From Limosilactobacillus pontis DSM 8475 (GTDB lineage: Bacteria; Bacillota; Bacilli; Lactobacillales; Lactobacillaceae): a DNA stretch of 64,000 nucleotides. Below, in pieces: positions 8,143 to 16,276 of the stretch. The stretch covers positions 1 to 64,000 of the forward strand of contig NZ_AZGO01000008.1 of assembly GCF_001435345.1 (NCBI RefSeq), given 5' to 3'. Position numbers and translations under genes: made by a program. The notes below the pieces were generated by a model. That model made no database searches, was not told the origin of the DNA, and was given only the letters and a program-made list of their open reading frames with translations. The number at the start of each line of letters is the position of its first letter. Position 1 is the first letter of the stretch.

Positions 8143-9654
8143 CTATTTTTCATTGATGTGGTGCTTCTTGGCAGAAACCTGGTAGAAGATCAGGGCAACC
8201 GCGGCGAAGAAGATTGGGCCGGCAATCGTCCAGAAGGCCGTCTGCCAATCGTGATCCAGCATTGGTTGAACGAAGGTGAAGATAATCCCGATAATCAGGA
8301 TAATCTCAACGAACCATACCAAGACATTGGTCCAGAACCGATTCTTGAAGACTACGAACGGCCGATCAAGGTTCTTCTTAGCCTTGAAGAATGGGAAGGC
8401 ACCCACCAGGAACAGGTATGGGAAACAGGTTGACACGTTGGCCATATCGGTCAGAACCGTGTAGAACTTCTGGGCAGCGGAACCGCCGAAGGCCACCAAT
8501 AAGATGATGATGGAAACGATGGTTACCTGCAGCCACATGGCGTCGGCTGGCATTCCGGCCTTGTTCAGCTTGGTCAGCTTCTTTGGCCAAAGTTCTGGGT
8601 TAGACCCCAGGATGAAGGCCTTGATTGGTGAGTACATCAGAACGAAGAGCGCACCCAGGAACCCGAGGGCCTGTGAGAAGGCAACGATCCGCGTCATGGC
8701 AGCACCCCAAACCAGCGCCGTGGCGTAGGAGCAACCCAGGGCCAAGCCCAGCTTTACCCCCAGGATGTTGAAGAGCACGTAGGTGGCGTTCCCCAGGTTG
8801 GTTGAACCCTTGGCAAAGTCACCGTTGTAGTTGGCAAACCAACCAGCCATGATGATCATGACAACGTAGGCCCCAATCGTGAAGATGGAGGCGATGATCA
8901 GGCCACGTGGGAACGTCTTCTCGGGGTTCTCCATACTATCAGTAACGGACCCCAGAGACTCCATCCCCCCATAGGCAAAGATGGCGTAGACAACGAATGA
9001 AATAATGGCAATCGGTGTCTGGAACTGTGGATTTGGTGAAAGGATCAGGTCCTTAGCACCGTGGAATGGCTGGGCGATGGCACCCTTGTTAACGATTAAA
9101 ACAATAATTGCTGCAATAACATAAATGATGTTAACAACCACGGTGAAGATCCCACCGAGGGAACCAACCCGAGCAATCGCGGTCATGCCCCGTGAACTGA
9201 AGTAGGTGCAGATCAGCATCAGGATGATCCCAAGGACCCCGATCAGTTCGGTCGAGGTCAGTCCCAAGAAGTGCCACTGCTGGGTCGTGTCCTTACCGAA
9301 GATCAGTGCGGAGAAGGTGATCCAGATCCGTGAGGCAGTAGAAACCATCCAGACGATCCAGGATGCTAACCAGACGAAGGTCCCAATGAAGGCCATCCGC
9401 TCACCGATCGAGCCGGCCAGCCAGGAATAGATACCACCCTTGGCATCCTTAAAGGTTGAACCATATTCGGCCATCATTAAACCGCATGGGAAGAAGAAAC
9501 AGATCCCGGCTAATGCGTACCAAATAATACTACCGTAGCCCATTTGTAGGTAGGCGTTTGAAACATTCCCGAATCCGAAGATTGAGGTGATGATCATCGC
9601 CACCAGGCCGAAGGTAGTAATCATTTTCTTTGTATTACCACTTTGATCGTCCAA
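8143..9654 (-). CDS. APC-superfamily amino-acid permease, YjeM-like (glutamate/GABA family)
   Basis: The 503 residues hold about twelve to fourteen predicted helices. The start TTFGLVAMIITSIFGFGNVS resembles YjeM-type transporters, with FPCGLMMAEYGSTFKDAKGG (about 55-74) and YSWLAGSIGERMAFIGTF after it. The first helix has an FGFGN turn in place of the usual GxG-type turn, as in that subfamily. The substrate is inferred to be an amino acid, possibly exchanged for its decarboxylation product; no decarboxylase gene lies next to it. The gene stands alone between terminators. A TATACT -10 lies at 9718-9723 and TGCATAT repeats lie further upstream. Confidence 0.75.
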   Translation of the reverse strand: MDDQSGNTKKMITTFGLVAMIITSIFGFGNVSNAYLQMGYGSIIWYALAGICFFFPCGLMMAEYGSTFKDAKGGIYSWLAGSIGERMAFIGTFVWLASWIVWMVSTASRIWITFSALIFGKDTTQQWHFLGLTSTELIGVLGIILMLICTYFSSRGMTAIARVGSLGGIFTVVVNIIYVIAAIIVLIVNKGAIAQPFHGAKDLILSPNPQFQTPIAIISFVVYAIFAYGGMESLGSVTDSMENPEKTFPRGLIIASIFTIGAYVVMIIMAGWFANYNGDFAKGSTNLGNATYVLFNILGVKLGLALGCSYATALVWGAAMTRIVAFSQALGFLGALFVLMYSPIKAFILGSNPELWPKKLTKLNKAGMPADAMWLQVTIVSIIILLVAFGGSAAQKFYTVLTDMANVSTCFPYLFLVGAFPFFKAKKNLDRPFVVFKNRFWTNVLVWFVEIILIIGIIFTFVQPMLDHDWQTAFWTIAGPIFFAAVALIFYQVSAKKHHINEK

Positions 9655-10051
9655 TTTATTAGACCTCCAAATAATTTAACTTTCTTAAATAAAAATAAGA
9701 AATCATTTAATAATTTAAGTATAGCCCTTTCTGAGTAAAATAAAAGTGATCCGGGCAGACTCTAATCTTTTTCTCATTCAAAATATGCATATCTGTCTGC
9801 ATATTAGTATTAATCAATGCATATTAATCGTAAAAATGATTATTCATGCAAAGATGTGTTGCCCTGGAAAACATTTCATCTCTTCTGTGCTATGCAAATT
9901 ATTCTGAAAAGATTACTTTTAAAATGAGAAATCAACTAGACGCTTTGCTTTATTTAACTAAGCATCCGCGCCGACTTAAGATTATGAAGTTAGTTACCCA
10001 AATTTCTCATTTGAATATTTCGTTTTGAAAGTCAATTTAACTAATTTTGTA
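9655..10051. other. Long AT-rich non-coding stretch upstream of the permease
   Basis: About 400 bases with no convincing gene. Near the permease it holds a minus-strand -10 (TATACT at 9718-9723). Around 9786-9826 are the TGCATAT repeats. A plus-strand frame of 60 codons (9846-10028) has no ribosome-binding site and looks accidental. The composition is much more AT-rich than the flanking genes. Confidence 0.6.
9786..9826. repeat. Three TGCATAT repeats, candidate operator
   Basis: TGCATAT occurs at 9786-9792, 9798-9804 and 9818-9824. The last two extend to TGCATATTA and are 20 bases apart, about two helical turns. They lie roughly 130-170 bases upstream of the permease start, above its -10. 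A regulator binding site is an inference. Confidence 0.4.
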
Positions 10052-10085
10052 CAAAAAGAAGACGCCCCCAAAAACGGAGGGCGCC
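10052..10085 (-). terminator. Terminator of map
   Basis: On the minus strand GGCGCCCTCC pairs with GGGGGCGTC around a T-rich loop, then TTCTTTTT. It follows the map stop by about 12 bases. Confidence 0.8.
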
Positions 10086-10096
10086 TTCCCTTGCTT

Positions 10097-10951
10097 TTAC
10101 TTGAATTGTTCGGCGATTTCACGGGCAATCTTGCCGTAGTGGTCGAGGTACTTAGCGTAGTTGTCATCATAAAGGTACTTGGCATCGGCCTCGGGATCCT
10201 GCGAAGTTAAGATTTTGGGACCATCATTGGTGATCACCAGCGTGTGCTCGTATTGACAAGACCAACCGCCATCAGCCGTCTTGGCCAGCCAGCCGCTCGG
10301 GTCGCTGGTGTCGGCCTCCCAGGTACCGGTGTTGATCATCGGTTCAACGGTGATTGTCATGCCGTTCCGCAGGCGAAGACCCTGACCGTGCTCACCGTAA
10401 TGCGGCACCATCGGATCTTCATGCATCGTTGGCTGGATCCCGTGACCGACAAACTCTCGAACGTCACCGTAGCCGTTCTCGTCTTCGGTGTAGTGCTGAA
10501 TTACAGCACCGATGTCACCGATCCGGTTGCCCGGAACACACTGGTCGATCCCCATGAAGAGGGCCTTCTTAGTGACGTCCATCAGCTTGGCAATCTCCGG
10601 CTTAACCTCACCGACCGCATAGGACCAGCAGGAATCACTGAAGAAACCGTCGACGCTGACCACGGTGTCAACCTTGACCAGGTCCCCCTTCTTCAGGACC
10701 AGCTTCTTGCGCGGGAAACCATGACAGATTTCGTCGTTGACACTGACACAGGTAGCGTACTTGTAGCCTTCAAAGCCGATCTGCTCAGCCTTGGCGCCAG
10801 CCGCCTTGAAGTACTTGCGAGCGAACTCTTCGATCTTCCAGCTGGACATCCCCGGCCGAATAAACTCACGAATCCCGAGGTGCATTCCCGCCAGTGCGGC
10901 CCCGGCCTTTTCCATCGCTTCAATTTCACGAGGTGATTTTAACGTAATCAT
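10097..10951 (-). CDS. map: Methionine aminopeptidase type I
   Basis: It removes the initiator methionine from new proteins. All five metal ligands of the pita-bread fold are present: VDTVVSVDGFFSDS (two Asp), FVGHGIQPTMHEDP (His), TVEPMI (Glu) and QYEHTLVI (Glu). At 284 residues it is longer than the usual 250, because of a C-terminal tail of about 30 residues (from EADAKYLYDD) seen in lactobacillal versions. It is monocistronic: an extended -10 lies upstream, a terminator downstream, and it is divergent from the flavodoxin gene. Confidence 0.93.
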   Translation of the reverse strand: MITLKSPREIEAMEKAGAALAGMHLGIREFIRPGMSSWKIEEFARKYFKAAGAKAEQIGFEGYKYATCVSVNDEICHGFPRKKLVLKKGDLVKVDTVVSVDGFFSDSCWSYAVGEVKPEIAKLMDVTKKALFMGIDQCVPGNRIGDIGAVIQHYTEDENGYGDVREFVGHGIQPTMHEDPMVPHYGEHGQGLRLRNGMTITVEPMINTGTWEADTSDPSGWLAKTADGGWSCQYEHTLVITNDGPKILTSQDPEADAKYLYDDNYAKYLDHYGKIAREIAEQFK

Positions 10952-10992
10952 TCTCTCAATATGTCTCCTTTTTTGACATTTCTATCTTTAAC

Positions 10993-11001
10993 AGTATACC
11001 A
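10993..11001 (-). promoter_or_regulatory. Extended -10 promoter of map
   Basis: TGGTATACT on the minus strand, about 43 bases before the map start. It is divergent from the flavodoxin promoter some 30 bases away. Confidence 0.5.
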
Positions 11002-11027
11002 CTAGTTCCCCCGTTCTGCCCAAAGCA

Positions 11028-11036
11028 TGCTATACT
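11028..11036 (+). promoter_or_regulatory. Extended -10 promoter of flavodoxin-gtrA
   Basis: TGCTATACT on the plus strand, about 50 bases before the flavodoxin ATG. A second AT-rich TATAAT occurs at 11047-11052, so the exact start site is uncertain. Confidence 0.45.
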
Positions 11037-11087
11037 ATGAAACTGTTATAATTAAGTAGCAATATCGATACTATGGAGGAATAATCA

Positions 11088-11543
11088 ATGAAAGCTCTTG
11101 TGGTCTACGCGACAATCACCGGTAATAACGAGGACGTGGCCGACATCATCACCGATGCCCTGGAGGACCTGAACGTCGACGTCGAGGAAACTGAAATAAC
11201 AATGGCCGACCCTGCCGACTTCAACGATGTCGACATCTGCGTCATCTGTCCATACACCTACGATGAGGGAGCCCTGCCCGAAGAAGGTCTCGATTTCTAT
11301 GACGACCTCCAGGAGGAACAGCTGGATGGCAAGGTCTACGGGGTGGCCGGTTCTGGCGACACCTTCTACGGCAACGACTTCTGCGTGGCTGTCGATAAGT
11401 TCGGTGAGGCCCTGGCTAAAACTGGTGCTAGCAAGGGGGCTGAGAACGTTCACGTCAACCTGGCACCGGACGAGGACGACATCAAGAAGCTGGACGCCTT
11501 TGCCAAGCAGCTCGTAGAAAAGGCGGCGCAGGCCAATGACTAA
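11088..11543 (+). CDS. Flavodoxin
   Basis: A small FMN electron carrier of 151 residues, very acidic. The phosphate-binding loop ATITGNNEDVAD (about 8-19) is the flavodoxin signature, and VAGSGDTFYGNDFCVAVDKF (about 83-102) gives the second FMN loop with the family's G-D-T.Y. The ATG follows GGAGG. Its 3' end overlaps gtrA by 8 bases, so the two are probably translated together. No flavodoxin reductase is nearby, so its redox partner cannot be named. Confidence 0.88.
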   Translation: MKALVVYATITGNNEDVADIITDALEDLNVDVEETEITMADPADFNDVDICVICPYTYDEGALPEEGLDFYDDLQEEQLDGKVYGVAGSGDTFYGNDFCVAVDKFGEALAKTGASKGAENVHVNLAPDEDDIKKLDAFAKQLVEKAAQAND

Positions 11544-11994
11544 GCTCGTCGCCCTCTTCAACAGGTACCGCTCGGTCATCGCCTACCTCTTCTGGGGCGT
11601 GGTCACCACGGTCGTCAACATTGTGGTCTTCCAGTTTCTCAGCTCCGGGGTCCATTGGAACTACCAGCTGGCTAACGTGATCGCCTGGTTCCTGTCCGTT
11701 CTGGTCGCCTACTTTACTAACAAGGTCTGGGTCTTCGGCTCCCACTATTCGACCGTCAAGGCCTTTCTTAAGGAGTTCTTCTGGTTCTACTTCTACCGGG
11801 GGCTGACCCTGATCATGGACGTGATCATCATGTACGTCGGCATCAGTCTGCTGAAGTTCAATAGCCCGCTCCAGCAGCTGATTGTCAAGATCATCGATAA
11901 CGTCATCGTCGTGATCGCCAACTACATCTTCTCGAAATGGCTGATCTTCCACGATAACCGCGACATTGTGGAACACGGCAAGGACGAAGACTAA
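11536..11994 (+). CDS. GtrA family polyprenyl-linked sugar flippase
   Basis: The protein has 152 residues with four transmembrane helices. It opens with AYLFWGVVTTVVNIVVFQFL; ANVIAWFLSVLVAYFTNKVW (about 50-69) and a last helix ending ANYIFSKWLIF are also GtrA family features. Such proteins move undecaprenyl-phosphate-linked sugars across the membrane and pair with GtrB transferases. Here the neighbour is flavodoxin, and the only GtrB-like gene in the window is at 3963-4892. It could equally serve teichoic acid glycosylation with partners elsewhere. Confidence 0.85.
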   Translation: MTKLVALFNRYRSVIAYLFWGVVTTVVNIVVFQFLSSGVHWNYQLANVIAWFLSVLVAYFTNKVWVFGSHYSTVKAFLKEFFWFYFYRGLTLIMDVIIMYVGISLLKFNSPLQQLIVKIIDNVIVVIANYIFSKWLIFHDNRDIVEHGKDED

Positions 11995-12000
11995 ATTAAA

Positions 12001-12037
12001 ACGACTGGAGAGTGAACTTTCGCTCTTCAGCCGTTTT
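12001..12037. terminator. Bidirectional terminator between gtrA and the epimerase
   Basis: ACGACTGGAGAGTGAA pairs with TTTCGCTCTTCAGCCGT, followed by TTTTTT on the plus strand and TTTTAATTT on the minus strand. It serves both convergent genes. Confidence 0.8.
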
Positions 12038-12043
12038 TTCGTG

Positions 12044-13174
12044 CTATTTGGCCTTCAGGTAATCCTCAATGATTCCCAGGATGTGGGCGCTGGCGTGGCC
12101 GTCACCGAATGGGTTCGGCGCCGTGGCCATCTTCTGGTAGGCCCGCTCATTGTTTAGCAGCTCAAAGACCGCCTGCTGGATGCTGGTCGGGTCGGTACCA
12201 ACAATCTGGACCGCCCCGACGTCGACGGCTTCCTGACGCTCAGTCTTTTCCCGCAGGAGGAGGACCGGCTTATGCAGGGCTGGAGCCTCCTCCTGGATGG
12301 TTCCGGAATCAGTGATGATTAGGGTACTGCGGGCCGCAATGTTGAGGAAGTCTTTGTGGGGCAACAATTTGGTCAGGTGGATCCGGTCCCGCTCACCGAG
12401 GACCTCCCCCGCCAGGCTCATCACCTCGGGATCTGGCGTCAATGGGCAGACTAGCTCGACATCGGGGTTGGTCTCGACGATGTCCCGGACCGTATGAAAG
12501 ACCTGGCGCATCGGCTCCCCGACGTTTTCCGCCCGACTCATCATCAGGATAATTAAACGGTGACTGTCCGGCAGCCCATTGAGCAGGTCACTGTGAAAGT
12601 CCGGGCTGAGCGCCTCCTCGACCGCGTCAATCGAGGTATTCCCGGTGACGTAGATCTGCTCGGCCGGGTGAAACTCCTTGAGCAGGTTGTCCCGGGCCCG
12701 GGTCGTCGGCGCAAAGTAAAGGTCCGCCAGGTCATCAGTCAAACGCCGGTGCATTTCGTCAGGGAAAGGCAGCTCCTTATCGTAGGTCCGCAAGCCAGCC
12801 TCGACGTGCCCCAATGGCAGGTGCTGGTAGAAACAGACCAGGCTGGCGGCAAGGCTGGTCGTCGCATCCCCCGCTACCAGGATCATGTCTGGTTGGCTGG
12901 CGTGCATGACGTTGTTCAGATTATGGAGGAGCTTGCTGAGCTGCTCAACCAGGTCGTATTCCGGCCCGCCAGCCACGTCCAAGTTGAAGTCCGGTGTGAT
13001 CTTCAACCGGTCAAGGACCTGGCGCAGTTGGGGCTGGTGTTGTTCTTGGGCGGTGGTAACCACAATTGGCTGCCAGGTGTCTGGTGCCGCCTGCATCCGT
13101 TCGATCACCGGGGCCAGCTTCAACGCCTCCGCCCGCGTTCCAAATAACGACATAATCTGATACGGCCCCCGCAT
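12044..13174 (-). CDS. UDP-N-acetylglucosamine 2-epimerase, WecB-like
   Basis: It should interconvert UDP-GlcNAc and UDP-ManNAc for wall or surface polysaccharide. The 376 residues match the non-hydrolysing family. GTRAEALKLAPVIERM (about 8-23) is the N-terminal substrate loop, with Ala for the usual Pro. HVEAGLRTYDKELPFPDEMHR (about 122-142) is the conserved centre, and ITDSGTIQEEAPAL with LREKTERQEA forms the UDP-binding region. These small changes from the classic motifs suggest a divergent paralogue. It is preceded by tRNA-Arg and its terminator. Confidence 0.85.
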   Translation of the reverse strand: MRGPYQIMSLFGTRAEALKLAPVIERMQAAPDTWQPIVVTTAQEQHQPQLRQVLDRLKITPDFNLDVAGGPEYDLVEQLSKLLHNLNNVMHASQPDMILVAGDATTSLAASLVCFYQHLPLGHVEAGLRTYDKELPFPDEMHRRLTDDLADLYFAPTTRARDNLLKEFHPAEQIYVTGNTSIDAVEEALSPDFHSDLLNGLPDSHRLIILMMSRAENVGEPMRQVFHTVRDIVETNPDVELVCPLTPDPEVMSLAGEVLGERDRIHLTKLLPHKDFLNIAARSTLIITDSGTIQEEAPALHKPVLLLREKTERQEAVDVGAVQIVGTDPTSIQQAVFELLNNERAYQKMATAPNPFGDGHASAHILGIIEDYLKAK

Positions 13175-13205
13175 GATGATCTCCCCTTTTTTGATTGTCT
13201 AACTT

Positions 13206-13240
13206 ACACAAAAACCGTGTCGCGATGGTTCGACACGGTT
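13206..13240 (-). terminator. Terminator of tRNA-Arg
   Basis: On the minus strand AACCGTGTCG pairs exactly with CGACACGGTT around an eight-base loop, followed by TTTTTGTG. It starts nine bases after the tRNA. Confidence 0.88.
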
Positions 13241-13248
13241 GACAATGA

Positions 13249-13321
13249 TGATCCCATCCGGGCTTGAACCGGAATCGACCGCTTAGGAGGCGGATGTACT
13301 ATCCAATTATACTATGGGACC
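13249..13321 (-). tRNA. tRNA-Arg (anticodon CCU)
   Basis: A 73-base cloverleaf on the minus strand. The acceptor GGTCCCA pairs with TGGGATC (one G-U). The anticodon arm is CCGC-CTCCTAA-GCGG with anticodon CCT, and the T arm is TCCGG-TTCAAGC-CCGGA. The 3' CCA is not encoded. It reads the rare arginine codon AGG. Single-copy tRNA-Arg(CCU) genes often serve as integration sites, but I see no integrase or repeat here. Confidence 0.93.
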
Positions 13322-13325
13322 AAAC

Positions 13326-13377
13326 AAAGAATATTATCGCATTTTATCCTTAGAAGGTAAAGACGGTAATATTCTTT
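13326..13377. repeat. Long AT-rich inverted repeat between helicase and tRNA-Arg
   Basis: AAAGAATATTATCG (13326-13339) is complementary over all 14 bases (one G-U) to CGGTAATATTCTTT (13364-13377), and a small CCTT/AAGG hairpin lies inside. It sits directly between the helicase stop and the tRNA. It may terminate the helicase message, though the T-run is weak. Confidence 0.5.
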
Positions 13378-13381
13378 TTAA

Positions 13382-14686
13382 TTACTTACCCGCGTTCTTG
13401 CGGCGGTGCTTGAGCCGAATTCCCTTGTTCTTCCGGTTCTTTTTGTGCCGCTTGCGCTGGGGCTTGCTGAAGCTGGCCAGGGTCTTGTGGATCCGCTTGT
13501 GGACATTACCATCGTCATGCTGTTCTTCCTGGAGGCGGCGACTGGCCTGCTTCCCTAAGGAAACCACCTTTTGGCCGGCCACCGGCTTCTGGTCGGTCAG
13601 CTGGTCGTTGCCGATATACATCCGCACCAGGCGGTAGTCGGTATCCGTGAGCAGCTTCTTGAGGTCACGGATGTCGTGGTCATCCCCAAGGTTCAGGACC
13701 ACGCCCGGTTCACCCTGCCGGCCCGTCCGTCCGGCCCGGTGAATGTAGGTGTTAGTCTGCTTGGGGAGGTCAAAGTTGATCACTCCCGGCAGCTTCGGGA
13801 TATCGAGCCCCCGGGCGGCCAGGTCGGTGGTCAAGAGGAGCTTCAGCTGGCGCTTGCGGAACATCCGCATCGCCTTCTCCCGCTGAACCTGGCGCTGACG
13901 CCCACCAAGGGTTCCCACGGCAACGTGTTCATGGCGCAGGCGGCTGGCTGCGTAGTTCAGCGTCCGGGTACTGTTGAAGAAGACCAAGGCCCGGAAGTCC
14001 TTGACACTGGCTAATCGCCGCAGGATCGCTGTCTTTTGCTGGTTGGTCCGGGCGGTCAGGTAACCATGCTTGACCGGGCCGCGGGAGTGGTCAGTGTTGC
14101 GGACGTCGTAGGTCACAATGTCCCGGCCAAACATTACGTCGAGGTCGTTGAATACCGGTGACTTGGTGGCTGAGAAGAAGGCCAGTTGCGTGCTGAGCGG
14201 CGTGACCCGTTCGATATCCTCAACCACAGCCTGGGTATCATCCTGGAGGAGGTCGTCCGCCTCATCAATCACCAAGGTCTGGAGGTGGCCGAGCTTCAGG
14301 TGGTGGTTATCCAGCATGTGGAGGACCCGGCCGGGGGTGCCGACAACGACATCCGGGTGCTCATGAAGCTTCATCACCTGGCGGCGAAGGTTGGCGCCCC
14401 CGGTCAGGGATTGAACCTTGACCCCGATCAGGGTTGCCCATTCCCGCATCACCCGGGCGGTCTGCAAGGCCAACTCCTGAGAAGGCGACAGGACCAACAG
14501 TTGGGTCCCCGTCCCCGGCATCACCTTGGGCAGGAGGGGCAGGGTGAAGGCCAAAGTCTTCCCGGAACCGGTTGGGGCAATCCCCAGGACCGATTGATCA
14601 TTGGCCAGTGCCGCCGCGACGGCTGACTGGATCGCCGTTGGTTCCTGGTAGCGTTCGTTAAAGTGTTCTTGAAACTGTTTGATCAA
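13382..14686 (-). CDS. DEAD-box RNA helicase
   Basis: An ATP-dependent RNA helicase of 434 residues. All core motifs are visible: Q-motif EPTAIQ (about 16-21), Walker A APTGSGKT (about 37-44), VGTPGR, DEADD (about 140-144), SATKS, then in RecA domain 2 TDLAARGLDIP and IHRAGRTGR. The C-terminal tail of about 50 residues is strongly basic (HKRIHKTLASFSKPQRKRHK), typical of CshB-like helicases that act on ribosome assembly or mRNA decay. The start is TTG, preceded by AGGATG, and follows the oxidoreductase stop closely, so co-transcription is likely. Confidence 0.9.
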   Translation of the reverse strand: MIKQFQEHFNERYQEPTAIQSAVAAALANDQSVLGIAPTGSGKTLAFTLPLLPKVMPGTGTQLLVLSPSQELALQTARVMREWATLIGVKVQSLTGGANLRRQVMKLHEHPDVVVGTPGRVLHMLDNHHLKLGHLQTLVIDEADDLLQDDTQAVVEDIERVTPLSTQLAFFSATKSPVFNDLDVMFGRDIVTYDVRNTDHSRGPVKHGYLTARTNQQKTAILRRLASVKDFRALVFFNSTRTLNYAASRLRHEHVAVGTLGGRQRQVQREKAMRMFRKRQLKLLLTTDLAARGLDIPKLPGVINFDLPKQTNTYIHRAGRTGRQGEPGVVLNLGDDHDIRDLKKLLTDTDYRLVRMYIGNDQLTDQKPVAGQKVVSLGKQASRRLQEEQHDDGNVHKRIHKTLASFSKPQRKRHKKNRKNKGIRLKHRRKNAGK

Positions 14687-14698
14687 TTAAACATCATC

Positions 14699-15718
14699 CT
14701 ATTCCTGATCATTGTCGGCGGGGAAAATAAGGTTGGCGGATTGGCGCATCGAGTACATGACGGAGTTGACCGTCCGTGCCAGGTCCATCCAGTGCTTGTA
14801 CTTCTTCATCTCGCCTTCGTCGTCGGGGTTGTTGAAGAGGTCGGCAAAGTCATTCATCTCATCCGTCATCGAGTTCTTCTCGACCGGGGCGTCCAGCGGG
14901 TGGGCGTTCTGGTCGGCATCATAGTAGGTAACCTGCTTGGTGTTGAAGATGCTGTCAAAGACCAAGGTGTCCTTGAGACCGTAGACCTCGGAGTCGAGGT
15001 GGGAGTTAGCCGTCTTCCCGAAGTTCAGAGTGACAGAGAAGTCCTGGTAGTTCAGGATGGCCACACCCTTGGCATCGACGCCGGTCTTGGCCAGGGTTGG
15101 GTAGTAGACCACCGTTGACGGTTCACCAAACAGGGTAACTGCACCATAGACGGCGTATACCCCGAGGTCCATCAGTGCCCCACCGGCAAACTTCAGGGTG
15201 AAGATGTTCGGGTATGGCTTGTCATCGGCCAGAACCTTGTCATAACGGGAGGAGTACTTCATGACCGTAATCGTGGCCCCCTGGCAATGGTTCTGCTTCA
15301 TCGAATCGACCTTTTCCAGGGCCTGTTGGTAGAGTGGTGTGTGGATGTGGCGGGCCGCCTCGACCAGCCGGGCCTTTGGGTGGGCTGCCAGCAGGGATTC
15401 GATTGCGCTGAACTCGTCCGGGTTGACGAAGGCCGGCTTCTCAACGATGATGAACTTGTCATTTTCGATCGCTAACCGAACCTGTTGGTAGTGGAGGCTG
15501 TTTGGTGAGGCGATGTAGACAACGTCGAAGTCCCCCTCTTCGAAGAACTTATTCAGGTCATCGTAGAATTCAGTGGCACCATATGGCTCACCAAATTCCT
15601 TGGCCCGGGCCAGCGCCCGTGAATAAACCGTCGTCAATTGGTACTTGCCGGTCGTCTTAGCTGCATCTAACATCTGATCAGTGATAATGTGCGTTCCAAT
15701 AATTCCGAGTTTAAGCAT
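14699..15718 (-). CDS. Gfo/Idh/MocA family NAD(P)-dependent oxidoreductase
   Basis: The N-terminal Rossmann domain starts KLGIIGTHIITDQML, where the usual GxGxI glycines are partly replaced. YIASPNSLHYQQVRLAIE (about 68-85) and the family's VEKPAF (about 92-97, catalytic Lys) follow, and MDLGVYAVYGAVTLFGEP lies in the C-terminal domain. Family members oxidise or reduce sugars and related polyols; the substrate here is unknown. It stands upstream of the helicase on the same strand, with 12 bases between them. Confidence 0.82.
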   Translation of the reverse strand: MLKLGIIGTHIITDQMLDAAKTTGKYQLTTVYSRALARAKEFGEPYGATEFYDDLNKFFEEGDFDVVYIASPNSLHYQQVRLAIENDKFIIVEKPAFVNPDEFSAIESLLAAHPKARLVEAARHIHTPLYQQALEKVDSMKQNHCQGATITVMKYSSRYDKVLADDKPYPNIFTLKFAGGALMDLGVYAVYGAVTLFGEPSTVVYYPTLAKTGVDAKGVAILNYQDFSVTLNFGKTANSHLDSEVYGLKDTLVFDSIFNTKQVTYYDADQNAHPLDAPVEKNSMTDEMNDFADLFNNPDDEGEMKKYKHWMDLARTVNSVMYSMRQSANLIFPADNDQE

Positions 15719-15885
15719 CCTTTTCTCGTCTCCCTTTACGTAATCTAAAATTGCTTACACCTAATTTTACCAATTATTGCGTGATTTTAACAGAAATGAA
15801 ATCTTCTCATAATACAAATGTATGTATAATAATCTTGGAGCTAAATTTGACTTATCACATACTTAATTGAGGAGACTGATGAAAT

Positions 15886-16248
15886 ATGAAGAAAAAGGGA
15901 ATGTTACTTTTCGGTGCGGGACTGATGGCTGGACTCAGCAGTACTTTAGGGTTCAGTCACGCCAAGAAGAGTAACACTACGACCGCGTTACCAATTTTTT
16001 ACACTGGCACCTGGCAATATTATGATAAGGAACGCGATCGATCCCACAAAATCACCATTTCTCCTGAATTAAAACTGGACATCGATAATCAACCCATTCC
16101 GGCCACCGTTCAACAGATCAAAGCCGATAAGCTGGTCTTCCTCGACAAGTTCGGTTATCACATTACGATCCGCGCCAACGAAAACCGGCCCGTCTCGCTT
16201 ACCGACGAGGCCGATGACCAGGTCTATGCGATTCAACCATTACAATAA
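15886..16248 (+). CDS. DUF4828-like small protein
   Basis: A 120-residue protein with a hydrophobic N-terminus ([19 protein letters not shown], about 5-23) that could be a signal or anchor. The rest is a beta-rich domain: [20 protein letters not shown], later [20 protein letters not shown] and [14 protein letters not shown]. This pattern matches lactobacillal DUF4828 proteins of unknown function. The ATG has GAGGAG ten bases upstream. It is a single gene ending in a strong terminator. Confidence 0.6.
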   Translation: MKKKGMLLFGAGLMAGLSSTLGFSHAKKSNTTTALPIFYTGTWQYYDKERDRSHKITISPELKLDIDNQPIPATVQQIKADKLVFLDKFGYHITIRANENRPVSLTDEADDQVYAIQPLQ

Positions 16249-16255
16249 TTTGACC

Positions 16256-16276
16256 GCCGTTGATACGGCTTTTTTT
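16256..16276 (+). terminator. Terminator of the DUF4828-like gene
   Basis: GCCGT-TGAT-ACGGC followed by seven T. Its T-run overlaps the stop codon of the convergent LOG gene. Confidence 0.85.

Noticed and set aside
9846-10028. Plus-strand ORF of 60 residues in the AT-rich gap
   Set aside because: No ribosome-binding site; the composition matches non-coding DNA and the frame ends just before the map terminator.
13249-13321. tRNA-Arg as a prophage or island attachment site
   Set aside because: No integrase gene and no repeat of the tRNA 3' end was found nearby.
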